From Chloroflexota bacterium (GTDB lineage Bacteria > Chloroflexota > Dehalococcoidia > Lucifugimonadales > JADFKI01), in NCBI GenBank assembly GCA_009838595.1, contig VXRI01000093.1, forward strand, positions 1-10,386: a stretch of 10,386 nt of DNA. The letters run 5' to 3'. Below the pieces are notes generated by a model, which did not search any database, was not told the origin of the DNA, and worked only from the letters and a program-made list of their open reading frames with translations. This document shows, piece after piece, positions 5,587-10,386 of this stretch. Positions within the stretch are counted from its first letter, which is position 1. Each line of letters starts with the position of its first letter. The position numbers and the translations under genes were made by a program.

Positions 5587-8500
5587 ATGGCAGATATAAG
5601 ACTGTTCCGCGATTATGTCATCGAACTCAATCGTAGCCTTTCCGATGGCAACGCCACAGAGCATACGCATCGCCCTGCCCTCAAAACGCTGCTTGAATCC
5701 GTTCAGGACGGCATCACCGCCACGAACGAACCGACGCGTATCGAATGTGGTGCGCCCGACTACTCCATATCCTCCAATGGACTGACAATCGGCTACATTG
5801 AGGCGAAGGACATAGGGGTAAGCCTTGACGCAATCGAAAGGGACGCGAACCGAAAAAATCCGAACTCTTCCAATGGCAAGCAGCTCAGGCGATACCGTGA
5901 CGCTCTGCCCAACCTTATCTTCACGAACTATACGGAGTTCCGGTGGTATGTGAACGGCGAGCGACGATTAAGCGCCACGCTTGCAGATGCCAACGGCAGG
6001 AGCGGGCTGACCGCAAGCCGCGAGGGAATATCCGAAACTGACGAATTGCTTTCGGCATTCTTAGCCGAGAGTGCCGAACCTGTTTCAAGTCCTGAAGAAC
6101 TGGCGCGGCGCATGGCGCGTCTGACGCACATGATACGCGATGTCGTTCGAGAGGCGTTCGCCAACAAGCAAGCCTCCAACAATGTCGGCGACTTGTACAA
6201 AGCCACGCGGCAGACCTTGGTCGATGACCTGTCGCTCGACGACTTTGCCGATATGTTCGCACAGACGCTTGCCTACGGCCTGTTCGCCGCAAGAGTCAAC
6301 ACAGACGCGAACACATTCCACTGGTCAACCGCCGCCGGCGCCATACCGTCCGCAAATCCGTTCCTGCGGCGGGTGTTTGACCTCACTGCCGGCATTGATG
6401 CCAAGACCGAACCATTCATCGGCTTTGTAGATGACCTCTCGCAACTTCTCGCTAACTCTGATATGGAAGCCGTGCTGTCGGATTTCGGCAGGCGCGGCGC
6501 GCGTCAAGACCCGATAATGCACTTCTACGAGACGTTCCTCGCCGCATACGACCCACAGCTGCGAGAGCGGCGCGGCGTCTATTACACGCCTGAACCCGTA
6601 ATATCGTACATCGTGCGCTCGGTTGACTACTTGCTGCGTGAGCGATTCGGCTGCCCAGACGGCTTGGCGGACTATCAGACAGCAGAGTATGAGACGCTCG
6701 AAGATGTTGATGGCGAGCAAAAGCCCGTAACCAAGCAATCGCACCGCGTTCTGCTTCTCGATCCCGCCTGCGGCACCGGCTCTTTCCTCTACAGTGTCAT
6801 AGACCATATCCGCGAGCAGTTCCGCAGCGGTGGCAACGCCGGCATGTGGGACGGCTATGTGCGCGAACACTTACTGCCCCGCATATTCGGCTTCGAACTG
6901 ATGATGGCGCCCTACGCCATGGCGCACCTGAAGTTGGGTATGCAGCTTGCGGCGCAGGACATGCCGGTCGAGCATCGCGCAAACTGGGCTTACGACTTCG
7001 GCAACAATGAACGGCTTGGCGTATATCTGACGAACTCGTTGGAGAACGCGGAGCAGCAAGCGGTCGGACTCTGGGGACCGATGCGCGTCATCACTGAGGA
7101 AGCGAACGCAGCCGCCGAAATCAAGCGCGAACTGCCGATCATGGTCGTGCTGGGCAACCCGCCATACTCCGGTCATTCTTCCAACGCCAGCCGAAGAAAC
7201 GACAAACTCACATGGATAGGCGAACTCATCGAAGACTACAAGCGGGTTGACGGCAAGCCGCTCGGCGAGCGCAACCCCAAGTGGCTGCAAGACGACTATG
7301 TGAAGTTCATCCGCTTCGGGCAGTGGCGTATCCAGCAGAGCGGAGCGGGGATACTCGCGTTCATCACGAACCACTCATATCTGGACAACCCGACATTCAG
7401 GGGTATGCGGCAGCAGTTAATGGACACATTCAGCGACATTTACCTGATTGATCTACACGGCAACGCGTTGAAGAAAGAAACCGCGCCCGATGGGAGTTCG
7501 GACCAGAACGTATTTGATATACGGCAGGGCGTGGCGATAGCAGTATTCGTCAAGGGGCCAACTGAGAGCGGACAAGCACGCGTCCACCACGCAGACTTGT
7601 ACGGTGAACGACAAACCAAGTATGAGACGCTGTCCGAGGCTGACATATCCGGCACCGATTGGGAACGCTTGCAGCCGAAATCACCGAACTACCTGTTCAA
7701 GCCTTGGAACTATGACCTTGCCGAAGAGTACGAACACTGGCACAAGATAACCGATGTGATGCCTGTCAATTCGGCAGGAATCGTAACAGGGCAAGACAAG
7801 GTGGCTATTCGATGGGAATATAGTGAAATGATTGAGGCTGCACGGGATTTCACATTGCCCGGTGATGAAGAAATGAACGAGACGCTTGTAAAGCCAATCC
7901 TGTATAGACCATTTGACACTAGATACACCTATTACAGCGATGCAGTAATTACGAGGCGACGCCAAGATGTCATGCGCCACATGCTAAGTGGAAACAATCT
8001 AGGGTTGATTTTCATGCGCCAAGTGGCATTGGACGGCGCATACGACCATTTCGGCATGTCAACTGAAATGATTGATAACCGAGCCTTTTACAGTAGCAAA
8101 GGCATCGTCTATTTCGCACCTCTGTACACCTACCTTCCCGAACAAGGACTCGAAGGATCTGGCGCGCGCGAACCGAACCTATCGCCCGAATTCACGGCGG
8201 ACATGGCGCAGCGTCTGGGCTTGCGCTTCATTCCCGACGGCGAGGGCGACTTGGACGAAACTTTCGGACCGGAGGATGTGTTTCACTACATCTACGCCGT
8301 ATTCCACTCGCCGACTTACCGCGAACGCTACGATCAGTTCCTGCGCGCCGACTTCCCGCGCGTGCCGCTAACCGACGATATAGAGTTGTTCCGCGTTCTA
8401 GTCGGTCTAGGAGGCGAGCTGACGGCGGTTCACCTGCTCAAGTCGGACAGTTTGAGCGCGGCGCGATTCGGCTACCCCGTACCGGGCGATAATGTGGTGG

Positions 8501-8865
8501 AAAAGGCGCATCCGAAATACTATGCGCCGGGTGAGAAGCCGCCCGGAGAAACCGCGCCAATCGAGCGCGGCAGAGTGTATATCAGCAAGAGCAATCGCAG
8601 ATCCGGCAAGCAGGGTCAATACTTCGACGGCGTATCGCCGGAAGTGTGGGAGTCGCGCATCGGCGGCTACCGGCCGATGGATAAGTGGCTGAAAGACCGC
8701 AAAGGCAGAACGCTCACCTTCGACGACATCGCGCATTACCAACGCATCGCAGCCGCGCTGCAAGAGACGATGCGGCTGACTTCGGAGATAGATGCCGCCG
8801 TTGCGGACGCAGGCATGTTCGCCGTCAGCAGTCTAGCGCCGCTTGCTCCGACGACATCTCCCTGA
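5587..8865 (+). CDS. single-chain restriction-modification enzyme (helicase-less type ISP-like / type IIG)
   Basis: A 1092-aa protein combining nuclease, methylase and specificity functions. The N-terminus carries a PD-(D/E)xK nuclease pattern: P57-D58 in GAPDYS and E72-A-K74 in GYIEAKDIG. A helical linker (about 120-320, including AQTLAYGLFAAR) leads to the methylase: GVYYTPEPV (about 330-338), motif I DPACGTGSFL (392-401) and catalytic NPPY (524-527), a gamma-class N6-adenine methyltransferase. Downstream are a target-recognition region and a C-terminal domain with KYYAPGE, IGGYRPMDKWLKDRKGR and DDIAHYQRIAAAL, typical of the type ISP C-terminal specificity domain. No Walker A/B helicase motifs are present, so unlike LlaGI/LlaBIII it should not translocate DNA. 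The start at 5587 is set by AGGGAG 8 nt upstream (5573-5578); the ATG at 5557 has none. Residues about 719-838 are encoded by unusually AT-rich DNA, suggesting a swapped specificity segment. The frame is intact throughout. No separate methylase or specificity subunit is nearby. Alternative: a methylase-nuclease effector of another defence system. Confidence 0.85.
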   Translation: MADIRLFRDYVIELNRSLSDGNATEHTHRPALKTLLESVQDGITATNEPTRIECGAPDYSISSNGLTIGYIEAKDIGVSLDAIERDANRKNPNSSNGKQLRRYRDALPNLIFTNYTEFRWYVNGERRLSATLADANGRSGLTASREGISETDELLSAFLAESAEPVSSPEELARRMARLTHMIRDVVREAFANKQASNNVGDLYKATRQTLVDDLSLDDFADMFAQTLAYGLFAARVNTDANTFHWSTAAGAIPSANPFLRRVFDLTAGIDAKTEPFIGFVDDLSQLLANSDMEAVLSDFGRRGARQDPIMHFYETFLAAYDPQLRERRGVYYTPEPVISYIVRSVDYLLRERFGCPDGLADYQTAEYETLEDVDGEQKPVTKQSHRVLLLDPACGTGSFLYSVIDHIREQFRSGGNAGMWDGYVREHLLPRIFGFELMMAPYAMAHLKLGMQLAAQDMPVEHRANWAYDFGNNERLGVYLTNSLENAEQQAVGLWGPMRVITEEANAAAEIKRELPIMVVLGNPPYSGHSSNASRRNDKLTWIGELIEDYKRVDGKPLGERNPKWLQDDYVKFIRFGQWRIQQSGAGILAFITNHSYLDNPTFRGMRQQLMDTFSDIYLIDLHGNALKKETAPDGSSDQNVFDIRQGVAIAVFVKGPTESGQARVHHADLYGERQTKYETLSEADISGTDWERLQPKSPNYLFKPWNYDLAEEYEHWHKITDVMPVNSAGIVTGQDKVAIRWEYSEMIEAARDFTLPGDEEMNETLVKPILYRPFDTRYTYYSDAVITRRRQDVMRHMLSGNNLGLIFMRQVALDGAYDHFGMSTEMIDNRAFYSSKGIVYFAPLYTYLPEQGLEGSGAREPNLSPEFTADMAQRLGLRFIPDGEGDLDETFGPEDVFHYIYAVFHSPTYRERYDQFLRADFPRVPLTDDIELFRVLVGLGGELTAVHLLKSDSLSAARFGYPVPGDNVVEKAHPKYYAPGEKPPGETAPIERGRVYISKSNRRSGKQGQYFDGVSPEVWESRIGGYRPMDKWLKDRKGRTLTFDDIAHYQRIAAALQETMRLTSEIDAAVADAGMFAVSSLAPLAPTTSP

Positions 8866-9132
8866 ATATCCGTGTTACCGATGCACGCTGCATATTCGCT
8901 ACTTTCGACACTTACCGAATAGTATTTGTTAGGCAATAGTAAATCATGTAATTCGTCTATATTAAGGTCTGTTATGTGGATGTTGAGCGTTACATGCAGA
9001 ATATGCAAATCATGTCGGAAACTGACAAGGAAGGGTAGGATACATGCGGTGCAGGATGGCAGATACGCCCTTCACGATGTAAACTAGGGACATCTAACAA
9101 CGGAGATTGCCCGCACGAGAAGGAGCGCAGCA
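8866..9132. other. AT-rich intergenic region after the R-M gene
   Basis: The stretch 8881-9000 is about 38% GC by hand count, well below neighbouring coding DNA. It holds a 9-bp inverted pair, TGCATATTC (8889-8897) and GAATATGCA (8999-9007), and a direct pair AAATCATGT (8941-8949, 9007-9015). I see no gene, no strong terminator for the R-M gene and no clear promoter. The last 20 bases carry AAGGAG (9120-9125) for the next gene. Confidence 0.4.
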
Positions 9133-9975
9133 ATGACCACGACACCGGGAACGGAAATCATCGAACTGGAGACGGGTGTATTCGCGCGGCTGCACGAAGG
9201 TTTGACCAACGCCGGCATAATCGTCGGCGACGACAGCGCGCTGGTGATAGACTCGCTGCGCGTGCCGTCGTTCGCCCGCGACCTGATTCGGGATGTGCGC
9301 CACATCACCGACAAGCCGATTCAGTATCTGGTGGATACGCACTCGCACTGGGACCACGCCTGGGGCAATGAAGAGTTTCCGGATGCGACTATAATCGGCC
9401 ACGAAAACTGCTACAACGAGATGATAGATGTGGAGTGGAACGAGCAGTGGCGCGAGAGTGTGATGAACTCCGGAGACGCGTGGTCGGAAGAGGCGGGCAT
9501 AGTTAAGATTACGCCGCCCAACCTAACATTCGAGACGAGCATGCGGCTGTATTTCGGAGGCCGCGAACTGCACCTGCGATTCTTGGGCAAGGCGCACACC
9601 GCCGGCGATACGCACATCCACCTGCCGGACGACGGTATCGTCTTCTGCGGCGATGTCGCGCAGGACGGCGGCGTGCCATATCTGGGCGATTCCTATCCTG
9701 ATGAATGGCCCGACACGGACGACCGCTTAGTCGGGCTGCCAATCGACCGCTTCGTATCCGGACATGGTCCCGTCGGCGAGCCTGCCGCCCTAGCAGAAGC
9801 GCGAGACTTCATCCACGAACTATTCGCCATGCTCAAAGCCGCCCACGCCGATGGCAGAAGCGTCGAAGACGCAGCTGCATCCACAGTCGCCGCGCTGACC
9901 TCGCGCTACGGCGCATGGCGCAGCTTCGACCGCCTAGAAGAATCCCTACCTGCAGTGTACGCGAAGCTGGGGTAG
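9133..9975 (+). CDS. MBL-fold metallo-hydrolase
   Basis: A 280-aa metallo-beta-lactamase-fold hydrolase, presumably cytoplasmic as no signal peptide is seen. The full two-metal ligand set is present: H70-S-H72-W-D74-H75 (the HxHxDH motif), H155 in AHTAGD, D174 in FCGDV and H211 in SGHGP. The arrangement THSHWDHAWGN plus GKAHTAGDTHIHLPDDGIVFCGD is that of the broad glyoxalase II-like / quinoprotein-relay-like MBL subgroup rather than an RNase J or beta-lactamase, so thioester, lactone or similar ester hydrolysis is possible but the substrate is unknown. The C-terminal helical part (about 215-280) follows the last ligand. The ATG at 9133 is well supported by AAGGAG 7 nt upstream. The cupin gene follows on the same strand after 92 bp and may be co-transcribed. 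Confidence 0.9.
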   Translation: MTTTPGTEIIELETGVFARLHEGLTNAGIIVGDDSALVIDSLRVPSFARDLIRDVRHITDKPIQYLVDTHSHWDHAWGNEEFPDATIIGHENCYNEMIDVEWNEQWRESVMNSGDAWSEEAGIVKITPPNLTFETSMRLYFGGRELHLRFLGKAHTAGDTHIHLPDDGIVFCGDVAQDGGVPYLGDSYPDEWPDTDDRLVGLPIDRFVSGHGPVGEPAALAEARDFIHELFAMLKAAHADGRSVEDAAASTVAALTSRYGAWRSFDRLEESLPAVYAKLG

Positions 9976-9996
9976 GCTTAGGATGTGGCAAGGGGC

Positions 9997-10010
9997 AGTG
10001 CCGGTGCACT
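9997..10010. other. small hairpin between MBL and cupin genes
   Basis: AGTGC (9997-10001), a CGGT loop and GCACT (10006-10010) form a short perfect stem in the 92-bp spacer. There is no following T-tract, so it is unlikely to be an intrinsic terminator; it could be a chance structure. Confidence 0.2.
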
Positions 10011-10067
10011 TACCGATGTAGAATCCGCGCAGCCACGCCGGCCCCCCATGCAGGCAAGGAGGCGAAT

Positions 10068-10386
10068 ATGCCGATTATTGACCATAACAACGCGACGGAA
10101 GTGCCTTGGCGTCAGAACTATCGCAAGTGGCTTATCACGGAAGAGGGCGACGGCACGACTTCGACGGACGCCGCTATCAGCGAGGTCGGCATCGGCATGG
10201 GCGCGCCATTGCACACGCACGAGGACGACGAGCTTATCGTCATTCTGAGCGGCACCCTGAGCGTCCGTTACGGCGATGAGACGCATGAGGTCGGCGCGGA
10301 CCACACCGTCGTCGTGCCGCCCAACGTGCCGCACGGCGTCACCGCCCTCGGCGACGGCCCTGCCAAGATTATTGGGATGTTCCCCG
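10068..10386 (+). CDS. cupin-domain protein (3' end outside the window)
   Basis: At least 106 residues of a single-domain cupin are visible before the window ends. The start MPIIDHNNATEVPWRQNY precedes cupin motif 1, with metal ligands H49, H51 and E55 in PLHTHEDDELIVILSG, and motif 2 with H89 in VPPNVPHGV; all four canonical ligands are kept, so it should bind a divalent metal. Small cupins of this sort act as dioxygenases, isomerases or ligand sensors; the reaction cannot be inferred. The ATG at 10068 has a strong AAGGAGG (10056-10062) 5 nt upstream. It lies 92 bp downstream of the MBL gene on the same strand. No stop codon is reached by 10386, so the C-terminus is missing. Confidence 0.85.
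   Translation, partial: MPIIDHNNATEVPWRQNYRKWLITEEGDGTTSTDAAISEVGIGMGAPLHTHEDDELIVILSGTLSVRYGDETHEVGADHTVVVPPNVPHGVTALGDGPAKIIGMFP

Noticed and set aside
5587..8865. Assignment of the methylase gene to BREX (PglX) or DISARM
   Set aside because: None of the required partners (PglZ, BrxC-like ATPase, DrmA/B) is in the window, and the protein carries its own nuclease motif plus an ISP-type C-terminus.
8889..9007. 9-bp inverted pair TGCATATTC/GAATATGCA as ends of a mobile element
   Set aside because: The arms are short, AT-rich, 101 bp apart, with no target duplication or internal structure; chance is likely in a 38% GC strip.

Overview
The window reads as a bacterial chromosomal segment with compact genes on both strands, roughly 55-62% GC in most coding stretches, good Shine-Dalgarno sites and several TTG/GTG starts. 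Gene content (divergent YbaK and CinA-C enzymes, a CtBP-like dehydrogenase, an MCT-type MFS carrier, MBL and cupin proteins) together with small imperfect inverted repeats between genes resembles uncultured Chloroflexota (SAR202/Dehalococcoidia-like) metagenome contigs. That placement is an impression, not a proof. There are no rRNA or tRNA genes, no CRISPR array and no recognisable transposase.

Layout. Positions 1-513 are gene-free and filled with diverged short repeats. Positions 514-2105 (minus) hold a YbaK/EbsC-type deacylase-like protein and an ADP-ribosylglycohydrolase. Positions 2200-3504 (plus) hold a 12-TM MFS carrier, divergent from the glycohydrolase and convergent with a stand-alone CinA C-terminal-domain protein (3538-4026, minus). 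Upstream of the latter, on the same strand, lies a D-2-hydroxyacid dehydrogenase of CtBP type (4099-5097). Positions 5098-5586 are an intergenic region with a 140-bp inverted-repeat element and a truncated DUF2283 gene. Positions 5587-8865 (plus) encode a 1092-aa single-chain restriction-modification enzyme with an N-terminal PD-(D/E)xK nuclease, a gamma-type N6-adenine methylase and a type ISP-like specificity region, but no helicase. After an AT-rich gap come an MBL-fold hydrolase (9133-9975) and a cupin gene cut by the window end (10068 onward).

How it fits together. The left half looks like ordinary metabolic or housekeeping accessory genes (carrier, dehydrogenase, amidase-like and deacylase-like enzymes) with no single clear pathway. 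The R-M gene looks like a one-gene defence module inserted between them: it is bordered on the left by repeat debris and a broken DUF2283 gene and on the right by an approximately 38% GC strip. Its own putative specificity segment is AT-rich (about 46% by hand count against about 61% in adjacent coding blocks), which suggests a recombined target-recognition domain.

I did not find a convincing wholly new multi-gene system. The best leads are the mosaic R-M gene with its divergent DUF2283 remnant, and two enzymes (YbaK-like, CinA-C-like) that lack the lysine considered functionally central in their characterised relatives.
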